DNA of 8,008 nt from Chloroflexota bacterium (GTDB taxonomy: Bacteria; Chloroflexota; Ktedonobacteria; Ktedonobacterales; Ktedonobacteraceae): positions 1 to 8,008 of the forward strand of contig JAJZEJ010000437.1 in assembly GCA_021828635.1 (NCBI GenBank). The letters run 5' to 3'. The notes below the pieces were generated by a model. It saw nothing but the letters and a program-made list of their open reading frames with translations, was not told the origin of the DNA and searched no databases. The translations under genes were made by a program, and so were the position numbers. Below are positions 1-6,024 of the stretch, piece after piece (position 1 is the first letter of the stretch; each line of letters opens with the position of its first letter).

Positions 1-90
1 TTGAATAGTGCCATCGTCGTTGATGGTAATCAACCTGTTCCGTTGCAATCCCTCTGTGGTATAGGTGTATTCTGGTGCGAGATAACGCAT
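1..90 (-). CDS. N-terminal fragment, possible amidohydrolase-superfamily enzyme
   Basis: An ATG at 88-90 on the minus strand opens a frame of 30 codons that runs off the left edge without a stop. It is preceded by a good Shine-Dalgarno sequence (AGGAG, 5 bases before the ATG), which makes the start convincing. The visible peptide begins MRYLAPEYTY and ends with the hydrophobic/acidic stretch LITINDDGTIQ. A short strand followed by a D-x-G-x-I turn is what the N-terminal beta-sandwich of amidohydrolases such as formimidoylglutamate deiminase often looks like, but 30 residues and no catalytic motif do not settle it. It is divergent from the sigma factor operon, with 255 bp between the two starts. 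The gene call is fairly safe; the family is a guess. Confidence 0.55.
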   Translation of the reverse strand, partial: MRYLAPEYTYTTEGLQRNRLITINDDGTIQ

Positions 91-189
91 GATTGCTCCT
101 TTTCTATTTTTCTTCATTGTACTACTCCGTCAACATCTCTTCTTACCAACCAAAAGCCAGCAGAACAGAGAAAAATGTGAAATAATTCA

Positions 190-219
190 TTGTAGGCTTG
201 TGTGTTGTGCGCCTATACT
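190..219 (+). promoter_or_regulatory. Candidate promoter of the sigma/propeller operon
   Basis: A -10-like TATACT lies at 214-219, with TTGTAG at 190-195 as a possible -35 and an 18-bp spacer. It sits about 125 bp upstream of the sigma factor start, in the only intergenic space that can drive this operon. It resembles a housekeeping promoter. Whether the ECF sigma factor also drives its own promoter cannot be read from one copy. Nothing else in 91-345 looks like a gene. Confidence 0.4.
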
Positions 220-310
220 GGTAAGGATGGGTTGCTCATAGCCACCTGGGGGGATGATCTGGGGAATATGAGACAAAGCGCCACATCTATGCATTAGTCT
301 GTTTAGAGGA

Positions 311-329
311 TCAGCTTCCATCAAGCTGA
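311..329 (+). promoter_or_regulatory. Small hairpin in the leader of the sigma factor gene
   Basis: TCAGCTT (311-317) and AAGCTGA (323-329) form a perfect 7-bp stem with a 5-base loop. The hairpin ends 16 bases before the ATG at 346. No run of T follows, so it is not a standard terminator. It lies beside a weak ribosome-binding site and could affect translation of the sigma factor, but it may also be chance. Confidence 0.3.
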
Positions 330-345
330 CTGGTAATGGGGTTAC

Positions 346-936
346 ATGAATGCCGTGCAAGACGAGGCTCAACTGGTCAATGCGGCCTGTCAAGGGTCGA
401 TGACCGCTTTTGAGACTCTGGTGATACGTTATGAGCCGCGTATCAGGCGTATGCTCTATGGGTTAACCCATGACATACAATTGACGCAAGACTTGTGCCA
501 GGAGACGTTTCTGGCGGCATATCGCGCCTTGCCGCGCATGAATGGGGAGCAATTGCATTTCGCCCCCTGGCTCTATCGTATTGCCTTGAATCAGGTTCGC
601 AGCGAGTGGCGGCGACGAAAACATGTGACTCTGGTTTCGTTCTCCTCGTCCCAGGATGAGGATGAAGAGTCCTGGAGTGAGGTACGCGAGGATACGTTAG
701 TCAGCGAAGAACGCTTTGAGGAGCGTGTGGCGTATCGTGATCTGGTTGGTCGTGTGCTGGCGCAGTTGCCGACCCCTTCCGCTACCTGCCTGCTACTGGA
801 TGCCGAGGGCTTTACCTATAACGAGATTGCGGAGATGCTGCAAGAGACGCTGCCAGCTGTGCGAAGTCGCCTTTCACGCGCTCGTCAGGCATTTCAACGA
901 ATCTATTCAGGACTGGAGCAGGAAGAACAATTATGA
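346..936 (+). CDS. ECF (extracytoplasmic function) RNA polymerase sigma factor
   Basis: The 196-residue protein has the standard ECF length and two-domain layout. Region 2 covers about residues 10-92, with the helix LTQDLCQETFLAAYRAL (about 46-62) and the promoter-melting segment FAPWLYRIALNQVRSEWRRR (72-91). Region 4 covers about 132-188; its helix-turn-helix is FTYNEIAEMLQE followed by VRSRLSRARQAF (to 183), which reads the -35 element. The linker (about 103-128) is unusually acidic. An in-frame TAA at 334-336 leaves ATG 346 as the natural start; its ribosome-binding site is weak (AATGGGG). The stop codon overlaps the ATG of the next gene in an ATGA arrangement, indicating translational coupling. 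The family assignment is secure. The ECF group and target genes are unknown; the membrane-propeller partner suggests release in response to an outside signal. Confidence 0.95.
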   Translation: MNAVQDEAQLVNAACQGSMTAFETLVIRYEPRIRRMLYGLTHDIQLTQDLCQETFLAAYRALPRMNGEQLHFAPWLYRIALNQVRSEWRRRKHVTLVSFSSSQDEDEESWSEVREDTLVSEERFEERVAYRDLVGRVLAQLPTPSATCLLLDAEGFTYNEIAEMLQETLPAVRSRLSRARQAFQRIYSGLEQEEQL

Positions 937-3329
937 AGGAAAATGCGCCCAATGCATGGAATGATGATCGGACCGCACAACAACGTCAGGTGCTGCGCGA
1001 TTTCCTCGCGGAAGGTGAGCGGATCGTTCCTTCTACCACCAGTCGCATTTTCGCATCTCTACGCAGTGAGCAGCAACAATCTGTAGAGCCAGCGCAGGAA
1101 CTTGATATTGAGCCGATTAGCCCACTTCCATCACCACCCGCTCCCTTATCAGCGGTAAATTGGCGCAACCGTTCGCGCCAGCGCAATGTTTTCTCACTGA
1201 TCGCGGTTGCCGCTTTGATACTGGTTTCCGTCAGCTTGTTCAGTTTCTTTCGAGGCACACTGCCGCGGACAACCAGTAGCACCACAAATGCTGCTCTGCC
1301 TGCGCATTCCGCGGCCTATGTTCCGTCTCCTGAGTGGTCCTCTGTCGCCGTAAGCTATAATCTCAATCATCGCTTTGCCGTTGCTAACTTTGACCCGGTG
1401 AGCGGTCGTTCTGTGGAACTGGCCTCTGTTCCCACAACATCAGCGGTGCTAGAGAGCATTGCTCATAACGGTTACAGTCTGGTATATGCTGTTTATAACC
1501 AGTCTAAAACCTCGTATATACTGCTGACCCATTCCACGGTACAACTGCTTTATACCACTGCTGGTCAGGGCGGCAATGCCATCTGGAGTACAGATGATCA
1601 GCGTGTTTTCATCAGCACACCAACAGGCATTGTGCAGGTTGATGTGACAACTGGCGTGGTACAGCATATATTGCCTGAAATTAAACCTATCGCGTCGCCC
1701 GCTATACCTTATCTGCAATACTATCGGAATGGCTATCTGTATGTTTTCAATAGTTCTAATGGTCTCGCAGGTAGCCTGGAGCGGGTTAATCTGAAAGATG
1801 GCACGATGCAGACGGTCACGAATTGTGACGCGACAAAGCATTTCTGGCTCAGTCCCTATAACAATAGTCTCTACTACACATGCCTGGGACAAAATGCACT
1901 GTATGCGGTGAATAACGATGGTAGCAACCCGCATATGGTACGGATGCAGGTGGGCCAACTTGTCGGTTACGCTTCTGATGGCTCACTGCTCGCGTTGTCA
2001 GATGTGAACGGCGTGTTCCAACTCGTCAAGCTCGGTGCGACTTCTGCGCAAGATCAGGTATTGGTAAGTAACATTGCCCCAAATGCACGGGTTGTGGATA
2101 TGGTTAATGTCGCGGTTTCACCCTATGGTGAAACTATGGTGGTGAAGGCTAGCAATACAAGTGGTCAGGTATTATGGTATGACGATATAGCGCGTGGCGT
2201 GCAACATGCACTTGCTTTGCCGACAGGCGCAACATCAGTAAAAGTTTTCGGTTGGGACCGCCTGCTCGTACCCGGCACTATCGCACCGACACCAGCCGCA
2301 ACAAAACCCTTTGCCGACTGGTATGGTGTGTTGGCGGCGCGTGAGGAAGGCACGTCGGGACCATTTGAATTAGTCAATTACGACGCACGTACCGCCAGTG
2401 CTACCACGCTGGCCTTTACACCCGCGCCACCCTCCATCGATGGGGTGTCACCCGATGGCCTGCATATCCTGTATCACTACAGCCAGGGGAATCGCATACT
2501 GTACTGGATGTTGCGGCCACCACAGAAAGCGATCAACATTTATACGGTGAACAATGCCCAGAATGACGCTACCCAGGCAATATGGATGCCTGATAGCCGC
2601 CACATTTTGCTTGCTTCTCCCAATCAGGGACTTGTAGAGATTGATAGTCAGACAAGCCAGGTCAAAGTGCTATGGTCTGCTCTTCAAGTAGTATCTCTGG
2701 TTGCGTATCGCGCACCTTTTCTCTACTATACGCCCGCGCAAGGTCAATCGAGTGGTGTGCTTTTCCGCGTTGATATTACACAGACTGCTAGTACACCTCA
2801 GCCTCAGTATGTTGTTGGTAATATTGCGAATGGAATAAAAGCACTCAATCCTCCCACGCCTGCGTATTGGCTTAGCCCGGATGGTGTTACGGTCTATTAT
2901 GATCAGTCTGGCGGTCTTTACGCGGTTAATAGTGATGGTAGTAACCCGCGCTTGCTACGTTCTAGTGGAGTGCCAATTGGCTATGCGGCGGATGGTGCGC
3001 TGGTAATCATGCGCGATGTGAACAAACAGTTTCAGCTTGTCGCGTTGGGTGCGACTGCTGAGCAGGATACGCTATTGTTGGCAGATGCGCTTCCTGGCGC
3101 GGTGGCAATTTGTCCAGATATTGCTAGTTCTGCGACGCCTATCTGCGAGAGCAGTATCGCGCTGGCACCGCTTGGACAACATCTGGCATTAGAAGCCACC
3201 TATGCCGATGGTAGCCATCGTCTGTGGTACATCAACCTGAGTAGCAATAATGGTAGCACAGGTTCACTACTAGATTTGCTGCCAGCTAGTGTGACTATGC
3301 AGCTTAATGGCTGGGATGCATTGGCATGA
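933..3329 (+). CDS. Membrane-anchored double beta-propeller-like protein, probable sigma regulator
   Basis: This 798-residue protein starts inside the sigma gene's stop codon (ATGA, 933-936), so the two are probably made together. The N-terminal 85 residues are polar and end in a basic stretch (NWRNRSRQRN). One hydrophobic segment follows (about 86-106), predicting head inside and the remaining 690 residues outside. The outer part is rich in beta-strand repeats of the DGS-N-P and WLSPDG type seen in TolB/WD40-like propellers. It consists of two related modules (about 134-445 and 463-798). The head has no H-x3-C-x2-C zinc anti-sigma signature. From position and topology it is inferred to be an anti-sigma factor or signal receptor whose short head binds the sigma factor and whose propellers sense ligand or surface stress. 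No enzyme motif was seen. The propeller call is firm in style, the anti-sigma role moderate. Confidence 0.85.
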   Translation: MKENAPNAWNDDRTAQQRQVLRDFLAEGERIVPSTTSRIFASLRSEQQQSVEPAQELDIEPISPLPSPPAPLSAVNWRNRSRQRNVFSLIAVAALILVSVSLFSFFRGTLPRTTSSTTNAALPAHSAAYVPSPEWSSVAVSYNLNHRFAVANFDPVSGRSVELASVPTTSAVLESIAHNGYSLVYAVYNQSKTSYILLTHSTVQLLYTTAGQGGNAIWSTDDQRVFISTPTGIVQVDVTTGVVQHILPEIKPIASPAIPYLQYYRNGYLYVFNSSNGLAGSLERVNLKDGTMQTVTNCDATKHFWLSPYNNSLYYTCLGQNALYAVNNDGSNPHMVRMQVGQLVGYASDGSLLALSDVNGVFQLVKLGATSAQDQVLVSNIAPNARVVDMVNVAVSPYGETMVVKASNTSGQVLWYDDIARGVQHALALPTGATSVKVFGWDRLLVPGTIAPTPAATKPFADWYGVLAAREEGTSGPFELVNYDARTASATTLAFTPAPPSIDGVSPDGLHILYHYSQGNRILYWMLRPPQKAINIYTVNNAQNDATQAIWMPDSRHILLASPNQGLVEIDSQTSQVKVLWSALQVVSLVAYRAPFLYYTPAQGQSSGVLFRVDITQTASTPQPQYVVGNIANGIKALNPPTPAYWLSPDGVTVYYDQSGGLYAVNSDGSNPRLLRSSGVPIGYAADGALVIMRDVNKQFQLVALGATAEQDTLLLADALPGAVAICPDIASSATPICESSIALAPLGQHLALEATYADGSHRLWYINLSSNNGSTGSLLDLLPASVTMQLNGWDALA
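1332..2267 (+). repeat. Propeller module, copy 1 of an internal duplication
   Basis: Encodes about residues 134-445 of the propeller protein. It shares ordered landmarks with copy 2: NAIWSTDDQRVFIST, FWLSPYN, LYAVNNDGSNP, GYASDGSL, FQLVKLGAT and a closing FGWDRL. The order and spacing of landmarks match copy 2 throughout, so this is a duplication of the whole module rather than one repeated blade. Edges are approximate. Confidence 0.8.
2319..3326 (+). repeat. Propeller module, copy 2 of an internal duplication
   Basis: Encodes about residues 463-798. Landmarks matching copy 1 are QAIWMPDSRHILLAS, YWLSPDG, LYAVNSDGSNP, GYAADGAL, FQLVALGAT and the final LNGWDAL. Copy 2 carries an extra insert near 727-740 with two cysteines (ICPDI...PICES) that copy 1 lacks; these could form a disulfide outside the cell. 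Confidence 0.8.
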
Positions 3330-3351
3330 TCTGATAAGCTCAGCTCCCAGC
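3310..3351 (+). terminator. Weak stem at the end of the propeller gene
   Basis: GCTGGGA (3310-3316) and TCCCAGC (3345-3351) pair perfectly over 7 bp, but the loop is 28 bases, spans the stop codon and has no T-run after it. It is the only GC-rich inverted repeat at the 3' end of this operon. It is at best a poor intrinsic terminator. Confidence 0.2.
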
Positions 3352-3352
3352 G

Positions 3353-3371
3353 TCAATGTAGAGATAATCTC
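3353..3371 (-). repeat. Partial repeat of the toxin gene 3' end, outer copy
   Basis: On the plus strand this stretch is TCAATG, then T, then AGAGATAATCTC. It matches 3426-3445, inside the toxin gene, with one gap and one mismatch. It lies past the toxin stop codon, in the convergent gap between the propeller and toxin genes. It is extended by TA to give TAGAGATAATCTCTA (3359-3373), a perfect odd-length palindrome that could form a small AT-rich hairpin on either strand. Confidence 0.6.
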
Positions 3372-3391
3372 TATATCGATTCATACATCTA

Positions 3392-3691
3392 TTATTGAAG
3401 CAACTCCTCTATATCTCTATGTCCTTCAATGACAGAGATAATCTCAACAAAATCTCTGTTATACCTGAACAAAATTACGTAATTACCATAGGGAATACTT
3501 CTTACCCCCTCCATTAATTCAGGTCTTGCTCTCCCCATGATGCCGGGTAATTCTGCGAGCTTCCGGCATTGTTGCCGGAGCTTTTCCGTATACTTGATAG
3601 CAAGCGTATTATCGCCGCTCTCCCTGGCGAGGTAGCGTTTAATCTGGAGCAGATCGGTTTTGGCCTGCTCCAGATAGCGTAACTGATACAT
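3392..3691 (-). CDS. ParE/RelE-superfamily toxin
   Basis: The 99-residue protein has the length and motif order of the ParE branch. These are an N-terminal YLEQAKTDLLQIKRYLARESGD helix pair (about 6-27), a second helix with LAELPG (45-50), then GRARPELMEGVRSIPYGNYVILFRY (53-77) and the C-terminal strand VEIISVIEGHRDIEELL (82-98). ParE members poison DNA gyrase and RelE members cut mRNA on ribosomes; the R-P-E-L-x-x-G-x-R-S-x-P pattern favours ParE, but the target cannot be proved here. Its ATG is 12 bp after the stop of the antitoxin gene, with a modest TAGG ribosome-binding site, so it is co-transcribed and probably made at lower level than the antitoxin. It looks intact. The gene's 3' end shares a repeat with the sequence just downstream. 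Confidence 0.9.
   Translation of the reverse strand: MYQLRYLEQAKTDLLQIKRYLARESGDNTLAIKYTEKLRQQCRKLAELPGIMGRARPELMEGVRSIPYGNYVILFRYNRDFVEIISVIEGHRDIEELLQ
3426..3445 (-). repeat. Partial repeat of the toxin gene 3' end, inner copy
   Basis: This copy encodes the EIISVI region near residues 83-88 of the ParE-like toxin. It shares the 12-base core AGAGATAATCTC and the flanking TCAATG with the copy at 3353-3371, roughly 74 bp away in the same orientation. Confidence 0.6.
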
Positions 3692-3703
3692 AAAACAAAC
3701 CTA

Positions 3704-3934
3704 CTACTCTACATCAGCCGCCAGAATCGCGGCAATGTCATCATCGGTATAGCCCCCCCCACGCCTTACTGCATTGTTAAGATGCTCCCGCAGAGCTTTT
3801 AATTTCAGGTAACGCGACTCAGCTTGCCGTAATGCGTCTCGCACAACTTCACTTTCGTTGTTGTAAAGACCAGTGGCTACTTGCTGCTTGATGAAAGTTT
3901 CCAGGTGTTCGCCTAACGAGTAGCTCCCCGACAT
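3704..3934 (-). CDS. ParD-family ribbon-helix-helix antitoxin
   Basis: The 76-residue protein begins with a short strand and SLGEHLETFIKQQVATG (about 6-22), then the N-x-S-E-V-V-R-D-A-L-R helix (26-36). This is the ribbon-helix-helix DNA-binding fold of ParD antitoxins. The rest (about 42-76) should be the flexible segment that wraps and blocks the toxin. The start has a strong ribosome-binding site (AAAGGAG, 6 bases before ATG), and the gene ends in tandem TAG codons 12 bp before the toxin gene. ParD proteins normally repress their own operon with help from the toxin, which fits the repeats over the promoter. Odd feature: eight consecutive G at codons 59-61 (plus-strand 3753-3760), within the tail; a slip there would change the toxin-binding end. 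Confidence 0.9.
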   Translation of the reverse strand: MSGSYSLGEHLETFIKQQVATGLYNNESEVVRDALRQAESRYLKLKALREHLNNAVRRGGGYTDDDIAAILAADVE

Positions 3935-3970
3935 TTTTGACTCCTTTACTCTTCAAAAAAATTTGTTCAC

Positions 3971-4010
3971 ATACATAATTATACCAATAGATACTAATTA
4001 TTACCATATA
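3971..4010 (-). promoter_or_regulatory. Candidate antitoxin operator: four 10-bp-spaced repeats
   Basis: Four consecutive decamers start on the plus strand with ATAC (3971), ATAC (3981), ATAC (3991) and TTAC (4001), that is, one TAC per helical turn. The array covers the -10 box of the toxin-antitoxin promoter. An inverted repeat is embedded in it: ATAATTA at 3975-3981 and TAATTAT at 3995-4001. Ribbon-helix-helix dimers bind short repeats spaced by about a helical turn, so this is a natural ParD site. The assignment is inferred. Confidence 0.45.
3978..4006 (-). promoter_or_regulatory. Promoter of the parDE-like operon
   Basis: On the minus strand a perfect TATAAT (plus 3978-3983) is preceded by TGG, giving an extended -10. 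The -35 position 17 bp upstream holds only TGGTAA (4001-4006), a weak match. The box lies about 44 bp upstream of the antitoxin ATG in an AT-rich gap. It overlaps the repeat array, as expected of an autorepressed promoter. Confidence 0.6.
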
Positions 4011-4037
4011 TTTCTCACTATTCTCATAGCGATAGAT

Positions 4038-4069
4038 GGTTCAGTTAGAGAACCTCCATTGTATCTCTA
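4038..4069 (-). terminator. Weak hairpins after the oxidoreductase gene
   Basis: Just past the oxidoreductase stop there are two competing small stems: TAGAGA/TCTCTA (4046-4051 with 4064-4069) and GGTTC/GAACC (4038-4042 with 4050-4054). Neither has a T-run, so termination here is doubtful, and some transcripts may read into the toxin-antitoxin genes. Confidence 0.2.
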
Positions 4070-4071
4070 TG

Positions 4072-5259
4072 TTACAGCATGGGCGTCATCTCGATCAGCT
4101 TGCCTGTACGGAAACGCTCGATGCTGAACTGCTCAATCGGGAGTATGCTGCTTGCTCCATCCAGGAGTAATTCGGTCATCAGTTGGGCGGCCATTGGGGC
4201 GTGCATAAAGCCATGACCACTAAAACCACAGGCGCAATAGAAACCCTCGATCTCTGTTTTGCCCAGCACCGGATGCTCATCGGGAGTCATTTCGTATAGA
4301 CCCGTCCACACCTGTGCGATAGGGACATGTGCCAACGTGGGACAGCGATGTGCTAGCTCTGGCCTGATAGCGCGTTGCCAGAAATCCTCATCGACATTCA
4401 GTTTGAACGCATCTGGTTCTAGTCCTCGGTTGCGTTGCATCTCTTCTGCGCTGATAGGCAGTGGCATGGTCAATACGACACGGCCATCGCGTCTTCGGAA
4501 GTGAAAACCGGTGTGTAGATCAACAGTCATCGGTACATCGTTCGGCAGATCACTTTCGGTAAGTGTCTCGGTCAGGTAGAGCTGGCGGCGCAGTGGATAG
4601 ACGGGCAGATTGTTCATACCAACAAGGCGGGCAGTAAGTGCCGCATATGCACCAGTGGCATTGACTACGATGGGGGTAGCAATAGTCTCATCTGGTGTCT
4701 GTACCGCTTGCACTCGTCCATTGATAACATGAATGGCTATCACGGGACTATGCGTCATGATGCGCACGCCGCGCGTCTGTGCCTCTGTTGCCAACGCCTG
4801 GGCCATTGCGCCAGGATTGCTGTAACCATCAGTGGGACAGAATGTCGCTCCAGCAATGTCATCAACAAACAATTGTGGAATGCGTTGTTGCACTTGAGCG
4901 GCGTTCAGCAGTTGTGTTGGCACGCCGAGCGCCTGTTGCAGGGCGGCGTAGCGTTGCAAGTTTTCCCATGCATGTGTATCAGTGGCAAAAAAGAGGTAGC
5001 CATATTGATAGAAAGGTGGGCATGCTGCTGTTTCACGAGTGAATTGCTCATAGAAGCGCACACCAGCGATGGAGAAGCGGATATCGATCTCGTCGGCGAA
5101 CTGCTGACGAATGCCGCCAGTAGCACGTCCACTGGAACCAGCGGCCAGTTCCTCGCGTTCCAGCAGCACGACGCGCGTGGCACCTCTTTGTGCCAGATGA
5201 TAGGCCAGGCAGGTGCCGATAATGCCACCACCGACAATCACAATATCCGCTGTTGTCAT
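4072..5259 (-). CDS. FAD-dependent oxidoreductase, DAO family (sarcosine oxidase/proline dehydrogenase beta-like)
   Basis: This 395-residue protein is a full-length member of the D-amino-acid-oxidase fold family. The FAD dinucleotide motif IVGGGIIG is at 8-15, with the ribose-binding acid in LLERE (about 32-36). SSGRATGGIRQQF (42-54) matches the isoalloxazine-loop segment of sarcosine oxidase beta-type proteins. The second FAD contact is VVNATGAYA (198-206), and the C-terminal signature is YEMTPDEHPVLG followed by GFYCACGFSGHGFMHAP (339-355). The family oxidises secondary or primary amines or amino acids (sarcosine, glycine, proline), giving imines and peroxide or passing electrons on; the substrate cannot be told here. 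There is no signal peptide, so it is cytoplasmic. A GAGGG ribosome-binding site lies 5 bases before the ATG, and the gene starts 12 bp after the methyltransferase stop, so they share an operon. No genes for other subunits are visible. Confidence 0.9.
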   Translation of the reverse strand: MTTADIVIVGGGIIGTCLAYHLAQRGATRVVLLEREELAAGSSGRATGGIRQQFADEIDIRFSIAGVRFYEQFTRETAACPPFYQYGYLFFATDTHAWENLQRYAALQQALGVPTQLLNAAQVQQRIPQLFVDDIAGATFCPTDGYSNPGAMAQALATEAQTRGVRIMTHSPVIAIHVINGRVQAVQTPDETIATPIVVNATGAYAALTARLVGMNNLPVYPLRRQLYLTETLTESDLPNDVPMTVDLHTGFHFRRRDGRVVLTMPLPISAEEMQRNRGLEPDAFKLNVDEDFWQRAIRPELAHRCPTLAHVPIAQVWTGLYEMTPDEHPVLGKTEIEGFYCACGFSGHGFMHAPMAAQLMTELLLDGASSILPIEQFSIERFRTGKLIEMTPML

Positions 5260-5271
5260 CTATTCCCTCAT

Positions 5272-5982
5272 TTATGAACGCACAACGGCGATGGTAAAGC
5301 CGTCCATATAGCCATCATCTATCGCCAACGCGAGTGAGAGCAGGCGTGGATTGCTGGCTACCTGCTGGTTGAGGGTAGCGATACCGGCGTTGCCCGCATC
5401 CTGTATCTGTTCCGGTGGAAGTAGTCCTACGCCGCCACGCACGCAATTATCCGCTACGATGATGCTGCCAGGGCGAGTCAGGCGTAAGGCCCATTGTAAA
5501 TAGTCGGGATAGGGTTGCTTGTCGGCGTCGATAAAGACCAGATCGAATGGTGCCTCATCCTGAAGTTGTGGCAAAAGATCGAGTGCCTTGCCGACACGAA
5601 CCTCGGTGCGTTCTCCCACCCCAGCAGTGGCAAAGGAGTTGCGTACAACTTCGGCATGGTGTGGGTTGATCTCCAATGTAGTCAACTTGCCATCGGCTGG
5701 CAAGGCGCGGGCTAGCCAGATGCCACTATAACCGGCCAGCGAGCCGATCTCCAGGATTTTACGCGCGTTGCAGGCAACAGCGAGCAACTGTAATAGCTTG
5801 CCTTGTATGGGCGAAATCTGAATTTCTGGTAATCCCTCGGTCTTGGCTGAGGCGAGTGCGTGGCGCAGTCCGTCATCCTCCGGCGCGAAAAGCTGTGTAA
5901 TAGTTTTCTGGATGGTTGCTTGCTTTTGAAACTCTTGCCGTAATGTCTCTAATTCAACACGATCTTGCTCGTTTGTGGTCAC
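5272..5982 (-). CDS. Class I SAM-dependent O-methyltransferase, CCoAOMT/COMT-like
   Basis: The 236-residue protein belongs to the small metal-dependent O-methyltransferase family. The SAM-binding loop is LEIGSLAGYSGIWLA (77-91), the ribose-binding acid is in TLEIN (102-106), and the family metal ligands are expected at D152 in FIDADK and D178-N179 in IIVADN. The C-terminus (GFTIAVVRS) also fits. These enzymes usually methylate a catechol-like hydroxyl with a divalent cation; the actual substrate is unknown. The start is GTG (5980-5982), chosen because GAGAGGAG lies 9 bases upstream and the next family-like residues follow directly. It lies 42 bp after the regulator and 12 bp before the oxidoreductase, so it is the middle gene of a probable operon. 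It is complete, with no odd residues seen. Confidence 0.92.
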   Translation of the reverse strand: MTTNEQDRVELETLRQEFQKQATIQKTITQLFAPEDDGLRHALASAKTEGLPEIQISPIQGKLLQLLAVACNARKILEIGSLAGYSGIWLARALPADGKLTTLEINPHHAEVVRNSFATAGVGERTEVRVGKALDLLPQLQDEAPFDLVFIDADKQPYPDYLQWALRLTRPGSIIVADNCVRGGVGLLPPEQIQDAGNAGIATLNQQVASNPRLLSLALAIDDGYMDGFTIAVVRS

Positions 5983-5988
5983 GAAAGC

Positions 5989-5999
5989 GTTCTCCTCTC
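5989..5999 (-). promoter_or_regulatory. Ribosome-binding site deciding a GTG start
   Basis: On the minus strand the purine-rich GAGAGGAG lies about 9 bases before GTG 5980-5982. It supports the GTG rather than an internal start for the O-methyltransferase. No promoter is obvious in the 42-bp gap, which fits read-through from the upstream regulator gene. Confidence 0.6.
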
Positions 6000-6024
6000 A
6001 AGTCAGTAGCATCAATATTCCCTT

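Noticed and set aside
229..268. Tiny upstream frames ahead of the sigma factor (ATG-GGT-TGC-TCA-TAG and an ATG after a G-run) considered as leader peptides.
   Set aside because: They encode only four or five residues without a regulatory codon run, and no attenuator follows.
933..1190. A zinc-binding anti-sigma (ZAS) domain in the head of the propeller protein.
   Set aside because: No cysteine or histidine cluster is present in the first 85 residues; the H-x3-C-x2-C signature is absent.
3412..4072. The 11-base direct repeat TATCTCTATGT at 3412-3422 and 4062-4072, bracketing the toxin-antitoxin genes, looked like a possible insertion duplication.
   Set aside because: Several 11-base matches are expected by chance in 8 kb, one copy lies in the toxin coding sequence and the flanks align only loosely. 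There is no transposase or terminal inverted repeat.
4708..5277. A 189-codon plus-strand open frame opposite the oxidoreductase gene.
   Set aside because: It is antisense to a full-length, motif-complete FAD enzyme. Its translation is rich in Cys/His/Ser without domain pattern, and it lacks a ribosome-binding site.
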